Shown piece by piece: positions 8,975-17,287 of a stretch of 64,000 bases of DNA (the first letter of the stretch is position 1; each line of letters begins with the position of its first letter). Origin of the DNA: Chondromyces crocatus (GTDB lineage Bacteria; Myxococcota_A; Polyangia; Polyangiales; Polyangiaceae); contig NZ_CP012159.1 of the NCBI RefSeq assembly GCF_001189295.1, positions 10,745,856 to 10,809,855 of the forward strand. The letters are read 5' to 3'. Made by a program: the position numbers and the translations under genes. The notes below the pieces were generated by a model. That model was not told the origin of the DNA. It did not search any database and saw only the letters and a program-made list of their open reading frames with translations.

Positions 8975-10462
8975 TCAAGGAGGCGTGACACGGAAGAATC
9001 CACGGTAAAGCTCGCTCTGTCGGAGGATCTGCGCCCCAGGCCCGACGACCTGGATGAGGTAGCTGTAGTGATCGTACTTCTTGAGCTGGCCGCTGCTCGG
9101 CGTCCAGGTGCTCCTTCCCTGCGCCTGGAAGGTGAGCTGCACGGTGTCGAGGAGCGAGCCACCAGGACCGAACACGACCAGCTCGGCCGACACCAGGCCC
9201 ACCTCATCCACGTCGAACGAGATCGGCGCGTCGAGAAGGACGTCCTGCCCGGCGGCGGGGCTCACCACCGAAATCTCTTTGAGAAGCGGCACGGTGCCGA
9301 CGTCCACGTCGGCGTCGCCCACCACGATGACGTCCTGCAAGCGACGCCAGATCACCGCACCGTCGCCCAGCTCCAGAGCACCGATGAGGCGGTAGTGACC
9401 TCGGGGGACGTCCGAGAACGTGAAGGTGTCGGACGAGGGGATCGAGGTCCGCATCCCGGGCGGCACATGACCTGTCCCTGCCTGCAGGTTCGCAGCGCTC
9501 TGCGGCACGAGCGCCAGCGTCGGCGCCACGATGGTCGTGCCCCCGAGCGCCGCCACGATCCCCGACACCTTGAACGTCGTGCTGTTGAGGACCTTGAGGT
9601 CCTGGGACGGGAGGTTCCCCGAGTTGGGGACGTTGAGCGGGACCGACTCGAAGGTCACCCCTGCGGCGTGGGCCGTCAGCTCCATGGCCCCGGGCGGGAG
9701 GTTGTAGAGGACGAACGCACCATCGGCATCGACGACCGACATCGCCCGGGCCCTGACGGTGCTGGGATCGGCGCTCAACGGATTCGCCACGACGAGGGCA
9801 CCAGGGACGCTCCCTTGCTTCATGCTCCCAGCCAGCGACACCCCCGAGTTGGGCCCCTCGCAGGCCAGCTTGATCGACAGGAGCCCCTCGTCGGGAAGCT
9901 TGCCGAGATCGCCAATCACGGGAGGGCTCACCCAGGTCGGGTAGTTCGTGCAGCCCGCCGCCTGCACCGCAGGGTAGACGCGCTGCGAGACGGGCGCCCC
10001 GTCCGAGCGGCGCGTCGCTGGCACCGCGACCCGGTAGATGTCCTTCTCGTCCCCCAGCACGATGGGCTCCTCGACCGCCCTCGTCAGCGCGCGCCCCGTC
10101 ACCTCGTCGACGATCACCACGCGCGCGCGCGGAATCGACGCGCCAGCCGCGGAGATCTGATCGTACCGGCGCACCTTCACGAGCAGGTGGAGGGGTGGGA
10201 AGCACGCCGTGCCACCGCTCTCGAGCCGCTCGCAGACCTCGTCCGCAGGGCACGCCTCCTCACAGACCGGCGCGCCGCCGCCCTGGTTTCCGTCTCCCCC
10301 CTGCCCACCGTGCCCTTGCCCACCGAGGCCCGACGAGGCCGAGGCCCCCGCTCCCCCCGCCCCATCGTCGTAGCCGCTCCAGTCCAGGACGAGGCCACAC
10401 CCCCCCAGCACCAGCGCTCCGCCCAGCATGACGACGCTCATCCCAGCGCGCGACGACATCAT
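8975..10462 (-). CDS. Carboxypeptidase-regulatory-like lipoprotein (copy 2)
   Basis: A 495-residue lipoprotein with GGAGGG upstream of ATG 10462. Signal peptide and lipobox (LGGC, then GLVLDWSGYDD), Gly-rich linker, then a CEEACPADEVCE Cys motif. The remainder is beta-rich with carboxypeptidase-regulatory-like (transthyretin-like) units: ARVVIVDEVTG, VVDADGAFVLYNLPPG, and a third unit ending FSDVPRGHYRLIG. It ends in a strand pattern closing with ELYRGFFR. It is a clear paralogue of the next gene upstream, sharing the GLVLDW start, the Cys motif and the (L/Y)xRGFFR end. A surface adhesive or structural role is inferred; no catalytic residues are seen. Confidence 0.85.
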   Translation of the reverse strand: MMSSRAGMSVVMLGGALVLGGCGLVLDWSGYDDGAGGAGASASSGLGGQGHGGQGGDGNQGGGAPVCEEACPADEVCERLESGGTACFPPLHLLVKVRRYDQISAAGASIPRARVVIVDEVTGRALTRAVEEPIVLGDEKDIYRVAVPATRRSDGAPVSQRVYPAVQAAGCTNYPTWVSPPVIGDLGKLPDEGLLSIKLACEGPNSGVSLAGSMKQGSVPGALVVANPLSADPSTVRARAMSVVDADGAFVLYNLPPGAMELTAHAAGVTFESVPLNVPNSGNLPSQDLKVLNSTTFKVSGIVAALGGTTIVAPTLALVPQSAANLQAGTGHVPPGMRTSIPSSDTFTFSDVPRGHYRLIGALELGDGAVIWRRLQDVIVVGDADVDVGTVPLLKEISVVSPAAGQDVLLDAPISFDVDEVGLVSAELVVFGPGGSLLDTVQLTFQAQGRSTWTPSSGQLKKYDHYSYLIQVVGPGAQILRQSELYRGFFRVTPP

Positions 10463-10528
10463 GACGCTTCCCTCCGCCCGACACCCTTCAACCCGGCCAT
10501 CGCTCCCTGCTCTCGCCCTGCGACGCGC

Positions 10529-12010
10529 TCACTGCCCCGGGGTCCGGAAGAACCCGCGGTGAAGCTCGCTCCGCTCGACGCTTCCATTCAGGTAGGTCGC
10601 CTGGAGGACATAGCTGTAATCCCGGTACGGCAAGAGGCCACCGGCCTGTGCCTCCACCTCGCCCCCCTCCGTCACCGGGAAGGGCGACCCGAAAAGGGGC
10701 CTCCCCCCTGGACCGAACACGAACGCCACGAGCGCCGCGCTCTTGAGCTCTTCGGTCGTCTCGAACGTGAGCGAGATCGGCCCGCTCGTGACCAGCTCCC
10801 CATCGATCGGCTTCTCGAGGCGAATCGCCTCGCGGAGCGGGACATCACCGAGATTTTTGTCTCCGTCCGTCACGGCGATCACGGAAACCGCCAGCGGATC
10901 GAGCGTGAGGCGATCCATCGGTTCCAGCCCGGCGACGAGCGCATAGTAGCCGCTGGGGACCCCCTGGAACGTGAACGCGCCCTGCCCGTCCACCTGGACC
11001 TGCCACCCGGGCGCCACGGGCCCGACGCCCGCCATCAGGTTGAAGACGTTCATCGGCACCAGCCCGACGCGCCGACGCTCGTCGGGGGCGGGGTCGACAT
11101 CCGGCGTCGTCAGTCGCCCCGACAGCGTGAACAAAGGTCGCTCCGTGAGGATCTCGAGATCCTGGGTCACGCCCACGGAGCTGCCGGAGCCCAGCACGTC
11201 GAGCGTCTCCTCGCGCCCCCAGACCCCTGCCGCGTGCACGCGGATCTTGAACGTCCCCTGCGGGAGATTGTGGAGCACGTAAGCGCCCTCTGCGTCCACG
11301 ATCGACCACGCCCCTGCGGCCCCGGGATCGCCTTCGGTCCGGTTGTGATCCGTCGCCACCACGAGGGCGCCTGCCACCCCCGCGCCGTTCACGCGACCTC
11401 GCACCGTCGTGTCGAAATTCCCGGAGCGCGCCGCGAGCTTGACGCTCAGGAAGGGCCCCTCCGGCATCTTGGCGAGGTTGCCCATCTCCACCGGCCGCAC
11501 CCACGAGGGCTGGTTCTCGAACCGATCCGCTTGCACCGCGGCGTAGACCACCTTCGTCACGGGTTTACCGTTCGCGTCGCGTCGCGCGGGCACCTGGATC
11601 CTGTAGATCCCCGCTCCGAGCGCCGGGTCGGAGCGCTCCACGGCCTTCGACAGCGCCCGGTGATCGTCCGCCGCCACGATCACCACGCGCGCCGTATCGA
11701 CGGCGGATCCCCGCTCGCTCGCCCCGTCATACCGGCGAACCTCCACGGGAACGAAGAGCGGAGGGAAGCAGGCCGCGCCTCCCCCTTCAACGAACTCGCA
11801 CACCATGTCCGCCGGACAGGCCTCTTCGCAGGACGGCGTGCCGCCTGCGCCGCCTCCCTGCCCATCACCGCCCTGCCCGCTGCCCCCTGCGGCCGCGGCG
11901 CCCTGGCCTCCATCGTCGTAGCTGCTCCAGTCGAGGACGAGCCCGCACCCACCGAGCGCGAAGACCCCCCCGAGCAGCGCGACGGGCAGCCTGCGGCGCG
12001 CCGCAGTCAT
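10529..12010 (-). CDS. Carboxypeptidase-regulatory-like lipoprotein (copy 1)
   Basis: A 493-residue lipoprotein. ATG 12010 fits the signal peptide (lipobox LGGC, then GLVLDWSSYDD) and has GGAGG about 10 bp upstream; an upstream in-frame ATG at 12097 would add a charged tail that spoils the signal. After the Gly/Gln linker come CEEACPADMVCE, then repeated beta units with IVDAEGAYVLHNLPQG and FQGVPSGYYALVAG, typical of carboxypeptidase-regulatory-like domains, and a closing ELHRGFFR. It is the tandem paralogue of the downstream gene, 66 bp away. The start lies 74 bp after the kinase stop, so the kinase, both lipoproteins and the PEGA protein probably form one transcription unit. Confidence 0.85.
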   Translation of the reverse strand: MTAARRRLPVALLGGVFALGGCGLVLDWSSYDDGGQGAAAAGGSGQGGDGQGGGAGGTPSCEEACPADMVCEFVEGGGAACFPPLFVPVEVRRYDGASERGSAVDTARVVIVAADDHRALSKAVERSDPALGAGIYRIQVPARRDANGKPVTKVVYAAVQADRFENQPSWVRPVEMGNLAKMPEGPFLSVKLAARSGNFDTTVRGRVNGAGVAGALVVATDHNRTEGDPGAAGAWSIVDAEGAYVLHNLPQGTFKIRVHAAGVWGREETLDVLGSGSSVGVTQDLEILTERPLFTLSGRLTTPDVDPAPDERRRVGLVPMNVFNLMAGVGPVAPGWQVQVDGQGAFTFQGVPSGYYALVAGLEPMDRLTLDPLAVSVIAVTDGDKNLGDVPLREAIRLEKPIDGELVTSGPISLTFETTEELKSAALVAFVFGPGGRPLFGSPFPVTEGGEVEAQAGGLLPYRDYSYVLQATYLNGSVERSELHRGFFRTPGQ

Positions 12011-12083
12011 GGACCGCTCGCCTCCAGCAGACCGCTCGCCTCCAGCAGCCCGCCCGCTCCTCACGAAACGCTCCCGGGAACGC

Positions 12084-13742
12084 TCAGAACCGCCCATCGA
12101 ACCCTACTTTGGGCTTGCTGGTCGACCCCGACGTCCCCGCGGGCTTGGCTCCGTTGCCCGAAGCCCGCCCTCCGCTCTGTGCGCCGCTCGCCGTCCCCGC
12201 GCCACCGACCACCTTGCCTGCGCCCGCGCCCGCGCCCGCAGTCCCCCCCACCGCGCCCTTCCCGGCCGCCGCAGTCCCCTGGGCCGTCGTCCCCGCCGTC
12301 GTCCCCGGCGCGGGCGTCCCGCGCGCACCGCTCACGCTCTCCGCGCCTTCGCGTCCCGAGCCCGCCGTCTTCGCGCCCTCCTCCGAGCCTGCCGTCTTCG
12401 CTCCTGCGGCCTCTGCGCCTGCCGCCTCGGCGCCCGCCGTCTCCGCCTCCCCCGCCTCCGGATCGACCACCTTCCCGGACGAAGCCACCGGCGCCACGAT
12501 CACGGCCGTTTTCTCCGGCAGCCCGGCCGCCGCCCCCGCGCCCTCTGGCCCCACCGAGACCGTGGTCCCCGCGCTCCCGCGCTCATCGCCGTCCCCCATC
12601 GCCCCCATCCCCAGGAACGCGAACACACCGATCGCCGCGAACACCGCGCCAGCGACCACCGCGATCGGGAGCCCCCACCGGCCGCGCAGCGCCTTCACCG
12701 GGCCCGTCACATCCGCGCTCTGACGCACCCCCGTGGACATCGCCACGATCGACACGCCGTGCCCGCTCGACGCCCCCACCGCCACCTCTTGCAGCGGAGG
12801 CATCGAGCCGACCGTCGCCACCGGCACCAGCGGGAACGACCCCCGCGCCACCGCCTCGCGCGCGCGCCGCACCGCCTGCTGCATGGCGGCCGCGTCCGGC
12901 CAGCGCTGCTCCCGCGTGAACGAGAGCGCCCGATCGATCACCGTGCACACCTCGGGCGGCATCCCGGGTGCGACCTGCGCGAGCGCTGGCGCCGGCTTGG
13001 TCATCGCCGCAAGCAACAGCTTCTGCATCGTGTCGCCGTCGTGCACCAGCCGCCCCGTGAGCAGCGTGAACATCGTCGCCCCGACCGACCAGAGATCCGT
13101 GCGCTCGTCGACCTCGCTCCAGTTCCCCAGCGCTTGCTCCGGCGGCATGAACGCCGGGGTCCCCATCGTCGACCCCTCCTGCGTCGTCTTGCCCGCCGAG
13201 TGCAGCTCGCGCACCCGCGCGATCCCGAAGTCGAGCACCTTGAGCTCCCGCGACCGCGTGTAGAACAGGTTCTCCGGCTTGATGTCGCGGTGCACGATCC
13301 CCTTGCCGTGCGCCACCACCAGCACGTCGAGCAGCGCGTCCGCCATCGCCAGCAGCTCGTCCACCTCGAGCTGCTTCGAGGGTCGCGACTCCGCCAGGCT
13401 CTCCAGCGTCGCCCCCTCCAGCAGCTCCATCACCAGAAAGACCGACCCATCCTCCGCCACGTCGTCGTCGAGCACCCGCACCGCGCCCGGGTGGTCCACC
13501 CGGTTCGCCACGTAGCCCTCGCGCAGGAAGCGCTGCCGCACCTCCTCGTTCGCGCAGAACTCGAGGTGCAGCATCTTCACCGCGCCCCGCATCCCGTTGC
13601 GATGCGTCGCCTGGTACACCGCCGCCATCCCACCGACGCCGAGCAGCCGCTCCAGCCGCCATTTCTCGCGCAGGTAGTGGCCGACGCGCTCCTGCGCGCG
13701 CCTCGAGATGGGAGACTCCGCGTACCCCGGCTGGCTCGTCAT
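12084..13742 (-). CDS. Membrane Ser/Thr protein kinase
   Basis: A 552-residue Hanks-type kinase. The catalytic domain (about 25-300) has a Gly loop (LLGVGGMAAVYQAT), the Lys in GAVKML, HRDIKPEN near residue 150, DFG near 171 and a PPEQ substrate-site motif. A juxtamembrane region leads to one transmembrane helix (about 347-372, PIAVVAGAVFAAIGVFAFLG). The outer part is low-complexity Ala/Gly/Thr with repeated (T/E)AAGAEAAGA and TAG units and ends in KPKVGFDGRF. All core catalytic residues are present. It heads the minus-strand cluster of surface lipoproteins and hydrolases, which suggests it regulates or senses through them; that is inference from gene order. Confidence 0.92.
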   Translation of the reverse strand: MTSQPGYAESPISRRAQERVGHYLREKWRLERLLGVGGMAAVYQATHRNGMRGAVKMLHLEFCANEEVRQRFLREGYVANRVDHPGAVRVLDDDVAEDGSVFLVMELLEGATLESLAESRPSKQLEVDELLAMADALLDVLVVAHGKGIVHRDIKPENLFYTRSRELKVLDFGIARVRELHSAGKTTQEGSTMGTPAFMPPEQALGNWSEVDERTDLWSVGATMFTLLTGRLVHDGDTMQKLLLAAMTKPAPALAQVAPGMPPEVCTVIDRALSFTREQRWPDAAAMQQAVRRAREAVARGSFPLVPVATVGSMPPLQEVAVGASSGHGVSIVAMSTGVRQSADVTGPVKALRGRWGLPIAVVAGAVFAAIGVFAFLGMGAMGDGDERGSAGTTVSVGPEGAGAAAGLPEKTAVIVAPVASSGKVVDPEAGEAETAGAEAAGAEAAGAKTAGSEEGAKTAGSGREGAESVSGARGTPAPGTTAGTTAQGTAAAGKGAVGGTAGAGAGAGKVVGGAGTASGAQSGGRASGNGAKPAGTSGSTSKPKVGFDGRF

Positions 13743-14006
13743 CGACGCGCTCCCCCCGTCACCGCGTGACCACGATCCACAACCGCCTGGCAGCGATCCA
13801 TCAGGCCAGAGCTTAGTCGCCTACGGTCCCTCCTGTCACCGAGGCCGCACGCTCACGCCCATCCTTCGTCGCGCTGTCACCGAGCAGCCGTTGCCTTCCT
13901 CACAGTGCCACGGGCTGGTGGGACAGGAACGCTGAGGGGCAGGTCACCGACGTCGAGACGTTCCGTCCTGTTGGTCCTGCCCAGCACCTCGAGGCCCCCT
14001 GCGCCG

Positions 14007-14402
14007 TCAGGTCCCTCCGGCCATCTCCGCGTGCTCCGCGCCGACCGGGCTCCCGATCAATCCCTGCACCGCCACGAGGAGTGCCGTGATGTTGAACGGC
14101 TTCTGGAGGAAGAGCTGCCACGGCGCCCCTGCACTCGCCTGCTTCGGCTTCACCGCGCTCATCACGATCACCGGCAGATCGCTCGTCCGATCATCGCTCC
14201 GGAGCCGGCTCAGCACCTCCAGCCCGTCCATCACCGGCATCATCACGTCGAGGAGCAGCAGATCCGGCAAGCTGCGCGCGATCTCCTTCATCGCGTCCAG
14301 CCCGTTGCTGCATACCCGCACCGCGTACCCCTCCACCTCGAAGATGGCGGCCAGCGCGTCTGCGATGTCGAACTCGTCATCGACGATGAGGACCGTCTTC
14401 AT
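14007..14402 (-). CDS. Single-domain response regulator
   Basis: A 131-residue CheY-like receiver with no output domain. The acidic pair is Asp8-Asp9 (LIVDDEFD), the phosphoacceptor is Asp52 (LLLLDVMMP), the switch Ser lies in VIVMSA, and the conserved Lys is in LQKPF. Its ATG overlaps the TGA of the KaiC-like gene (ATGA), so the two are translationally coupled. Its partner kinase is not in the window. The pairing suggests that phosphorylation of this receiver is linked to the KaiC-like ATPase. Confidence 0.95.
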   Translation of the reverse strand: MKTVLIVDDEFDIADALAAIFEVEGYAVRVCSNGLDAMKEIARSLPDLLLLDVMMPVMDGLEVLSRLRSDDRTSDLPVIVMSAVKPKQASAGAPWQLFLQKPFNITALLVAVQGLIGSPVGAEHAEMAGGT

Positions 14403-16048
14403 GACCGCCTCCCTGCTACACGCTTCCCGGACGCTCCGGGTGACTTCCGCATGCCTCTCGGCTTTTTTCGCTCGGATGCCCCTCCCCTCGCGCCCTTCAC
14501 GTCCAACCCGCCAGACGCCCGGGAGATTCCACCTCGCACGGCCAGGATGCGCTCCGCGCTCCGGAACGACGACGCCACCACGATCCCGCCGTCCGTGATC
14601 CGGAACTCTCGCGCCGCCGCCTCGTAGTCGCTCTCACGCATCTTGCGGATCGAGAGCAACCGACGGAGCTGCGACCCCACCTCGACGTGCCGAAGCACGA
14701 GGATGTTCTCGACCACCGCCGCCAGCACCTCGTCCGGGAGCTGGATCTCCGCGCGGCAGAGATCCGCCTCCTCCGCGAACACCGTGGTCACGTCGAGGTT
14801 CCGGAGCTCGTGCGTCAGCGCCGCGAAGAACCGCGGCAGCCGCTCTGGGTACACCAGCGCGCTCCTGAACCCCGCGAACCCGTCGATGAACACCCGCAGC
14901 CGCTCCACCTTGCGCGCCTGGATCCGCTCGATCAACTGCTCGGCCAGCGCGTCGAGGTGCTGTTCCAGCGGCGGCTGCCACTGCACCTCCACGAGCCCCG
15001 ACGCGCAGTGGCGCTCCAGGTCGATCTTCACCTCCCGCGCCTTCTCCAGGAGCCGCGGCGGCGTCTCGTAGAACCCGAAGTACATCCCTGGCTGCCCCTC
15101 GCTCGCCCCGTGCGCCAGGAACTGCAGCCCGAGCAGCGTCTTGCCCGCCCCTGGCGCGCCGAGGAGCATCGTCGTCGACCCCGACACGATCCCCCCGCAG
15201 AGCATCTCGTCGAGCCCCGCGATTCCGAACGGCATCCGGATCCTGCGCTCCACCGCCCGTGCCGGAGGCCGGTCGAACTGCGCCTCCGTGCGCGGGTGGA
15301 TGATGAGCCCCTCCGGCCCGATCTCCACCTCGTGCCGCCCGAGCAAGCACTCGCTCCCCCGGAACTTGTGCACCGTCAGCTCCCGGACCGCGCGCGCCCC
15401 GAAGAGCCCGTGGCTCAGCTCCAGCACCCCGTCCACCATCGCGTTCTCCGCGTGCGCCTGCGCCGCGGTCGTCGGTGTCAGCAGCAGCACCGTGCAGTCG
15501 AGCAGCCCCGCATACGCCTGCAGCTCCCGCAGGAACTTCTGGAACGCGAGCGGCGACTCCGCATACGTCTGGACCGCCTGGAGCCCATCGATCACCACGA
15601 CCGTCGCCCCCTGCTCCCGGATCGAGCGCCGCAGAAGCTCCTGCAGCCCCCCGAGCCCCTGCTGCTCCAGCACCGCGAAGGCGCTCACGTACTGGATCGC
15701 TTGCCCCACCAGCTCCGGCCGGAAGAAGCGCATCGACCGGATGTGCAAGATCATCCGCGCGTGCGACTCCGCCAGCAGCGTGACGTAGATCGCGCGCCGC
15801 CCCTCGACCCCGGCGTGGTGGAAGCACAGCTGGTTGCCGAGCAGCGTCTTGCCCGACCCTGGCGGCCCCATGACGCTGTACATCCCGCCGCGCAGGAACC
15901 CTCCGCGCAAGATGCTGTCGAGCCGCGGCACCCCACTCGCCACCCGCGGCACCACCGCCTGCGCTCCGGCGCCAGCGGGCTGCACCACCTCGCTGGCGCC
16001 GCCCCGAGCTTGCACGCGCGCCGTGCTCCGACGTCTGGCACTAGGCAT
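14399..16048 (-). CDS. KaiC-like dual RecA-domain ATPase
   Basis: A 549-residue protein with two RecA/KaiC domains. Domain 1 has Walker A GPPGSGKT near residue 64 and a Walker B-like VVVIDGLQAV. Domain 2 has GAPGAGKT near residue 299 and a Walker B-like VFIDGFAGF. Both start with the KaiC-type GxxxLDxxLxGG motif. In cyanobacterial KaiC a Glu pair follows the next strand; here domain 1 reads YVTLLAES and domain 2 FGFYETPP, so the pair is lost in the first and half kept in the second. The C-terminal 45 residues are a basic tail. Not a clock protein by itself (no kaiA/kaiB here); probably a signalling or DNA-associated ATPase acting with the coupled receiver. Confidence 0.88.
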   Translation of the reverse strand: MPSARRRSTARVQARGGASEVVQPAGAGAQAVVPRVASGVPRLDSILRGGFLRGGMYSVMGPPGSGKTLLGNQLCFHHAGVEGRRAIYVTLLAESHARMILHIRSMRFFRPELVGQAIQYVSAFAVLEQQGLGGLQELLRRSIREQGATVVVIDGLQAVQTYAESPLAFQKFLRELQAYAGLLDCTVLLLTPTTAAQAHAENAMVDGVLELSHGLFGARAVRELTVHKFRGSECLLGRHEVEIGPEGLIIHPRTEAQFDRPPARAVERRIRMPFGIAGLDEMLCGGIVSGSTTMLLGAPGAGKTLLGLQFLAHGASEGQPGMYFGFYETPPRLLEKAREVKIDLERHCASGLVEVQWQPPLEQHLDALAEQLIERIQARKVERLRVFIDGFAGFRSALVYPERLPRFFAALTHELRNLDVTTVFAEEADLCRAEIQLPDEVLAAVVENILVLRHVEVGSQLRRLLSIRKMRESDYEAAAREFRITDGGIVVASSFRSAERILAVRGGISRASGGLDVKGARGGASERKKPRGMRKSPGASGKRVAGRRS

Positions 16049-16392
16049 CGACGCCCCTCTCGGGTCGGCTCATCTCGACCTCGCGCACGTGCACACCTCG
16101 TCTTCCCATGCTCTTGCTCTTCGCCGGGAGCCCACCTCCCGGACCGACGGCCTCGCCCCTTTCCCATTCAACGCAAGCACGAGGACCGCGCAGAGGAGGG
16201 TTCGGAGCCAGCACCAGGGCAGCCTGGACAGCAAGGCACGTGCCAGCTAGCGCGCGCCTCAACTGTGAATGGCTGTGACATCCCCCCCACGCGTGCGCTG
16301 CACCGCAGATCCAGCGCAGCTTTTCATCCCCTCCGCCCCTCGTCTCCGGCCCCTCGTGCGCCGCGTTCGCGGTCGCACCACGCGCGCCCCTC
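16049..16392. other. Intergenic region between divergent genes
   Basis: A 344-bp gap between the KaiC-like gene (minus) and the methyltransferase (plus). It must hold both promoters, but I see no convincing -35/-10 pair, palindrome or RNA gene. If the methyltransferase uses the later GTG at 16453 the gap is longer. Confidence 0.5.
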
Positions 16393-17061
16393 GTGGTCAC
16401 TCCGCGCGCGACCGTTGCACGCGCCACGTGCCCTGGGTCACCCTCTCCGGCCGTGGACGACGACCGAATCCGCTGGGACGCGCGCTGGCGCGAGCGCGGC
16501 GAAGGCCCTGGCGAGCCCTCCGCGCTGATCACCGCCCTCGCCCCCCAACTCCCGACACGAGGCCGTGCCCTCGACATCGCCGGAGGCGCCGGCCGTCACG
16601 CCCTGTGGCTGGCACGACGGGGACTCGACGTGACCCTGGTCGACATCTCCGAGGTGGCCTTGACCATCGCCCGAGCCGCCCCAGGGCCCGACGTCACCGA
16701 GAACCTCGGCGCAGCGTCAGGCCTCGACGCAGCGCGCCGGGGTCGACTGCACACCCTGGCGCTCGACCTGGAAGAAGCCCCGCTGCCCCCCGGCCCGTGG
16801 GACGTGATCCTCTGCTTCCATTACCTGCAGCGATCCCTGTTCGCGGCGTTCCCGGAGGCGCTGGCCCCAGGCGGGCTGCTCGTGATCGTGCACCCCACGC
16901 GCACCAACCTGGAGCGGCATCCGCGCCCCAGCGCGCGCTTTCTGCTCGACGACGGCGAGCTACCGGGCCTGCTGCGCGGAGGGCTCGACGTGGTGCGGTA
17001 CGAGGAGGGCTGGCTTTCCGAGGGGAGGCACGAGGCCCGGCTGCTGGCGCGACGACCCTGA
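16393..17061 (+). CDS. Class I SAM-dependent methyltransferase
   Basis: Up to 222 residues. Motif I (ALDIAGGAGRHALWLARRG) and motif II acidic residue (VTLVDISEVAL) define a class I SAM-binding fold; PWDVILCFHYLQRSLF is the motif IV region and APGGLLVIVHP follows. The arrangement resembles TehB-like small-molecule methyltransferases. The start is uncertain: GTG 16393 gives an Arg/Pro-rich leader, while GTG 16453 begins closer to the fold (DDDRIRWDARW). No Shine-Dalgarno supports either. The substrate is unknown. Confidence 0.8.
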   Translation: MVTPRATVARATCPGSPSPAVDDDRIRWDARWRERGEGPGEPSALITALAPQLPTRGRALDIAGGAGRHALWLARRGLDVTLVDISEVALTIARAAPGPDVTENLGAASGLDAARRGRLHTLALDLEEAPLPPGPWDVILCFHYLQRSLFAAFPEALAPGGLLVIVHPTRTNLERHPRPSARFLLDDGELPGLLRGGLDVVRYEEGWLSEGRHEARLLARRP

Positions 17062-17090
17062 ACGGGAACCCGACGAACCTTCGGATGCGC

Positions 17091-17237
17091 TCACGGGATC
17101 GTCGAGCCGCCGTCGGTGTCCGCTGGCCCAGGGAGCACCGCATTCACCCGGATGTCGCTCGCAGCCATCTCGATGGCCGCCACCTTGGACGAGCCGATCA
17201 CGCCGTGCCTGGACGACAGGTACGCAGCGCAGAGGAC
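17091..17237 (-). pseudogene. SDR oxidoreductase remnant (C-terminal fragment)
   Basis: On the minus strand the frame ending at the TGA at 17091 reads AAYLSSRHGVIGSSK, then EMAASDIRVNAVLPGPADT. This is the classical short-chain dehydrogenase stretch after the catalytic Tyr (usually YxxxK, then GIRVNAVAPG). The active-site Lys is Arg here (YLSSR), there is no N-terminal Rossmann part, and the fragment ends about 25 codons after the motif. It lies between two plus-strand genes and is too short to function, so it is a gene relic. Confidence 0.6.
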
Positions 17238-17287
17238 CAACGTCGAGACGCCACATCCGCTCCCAGATAGTCTGACGAGCGTCGCGC

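Noticed and set aside
8660-12919. Very long open frame on the plus strand (over 1400 codons)
   Set aside because: Antisense to the PEGA protein, two lipoproteins and part of the kinase gene; Pro/Arg/His-rich noise.
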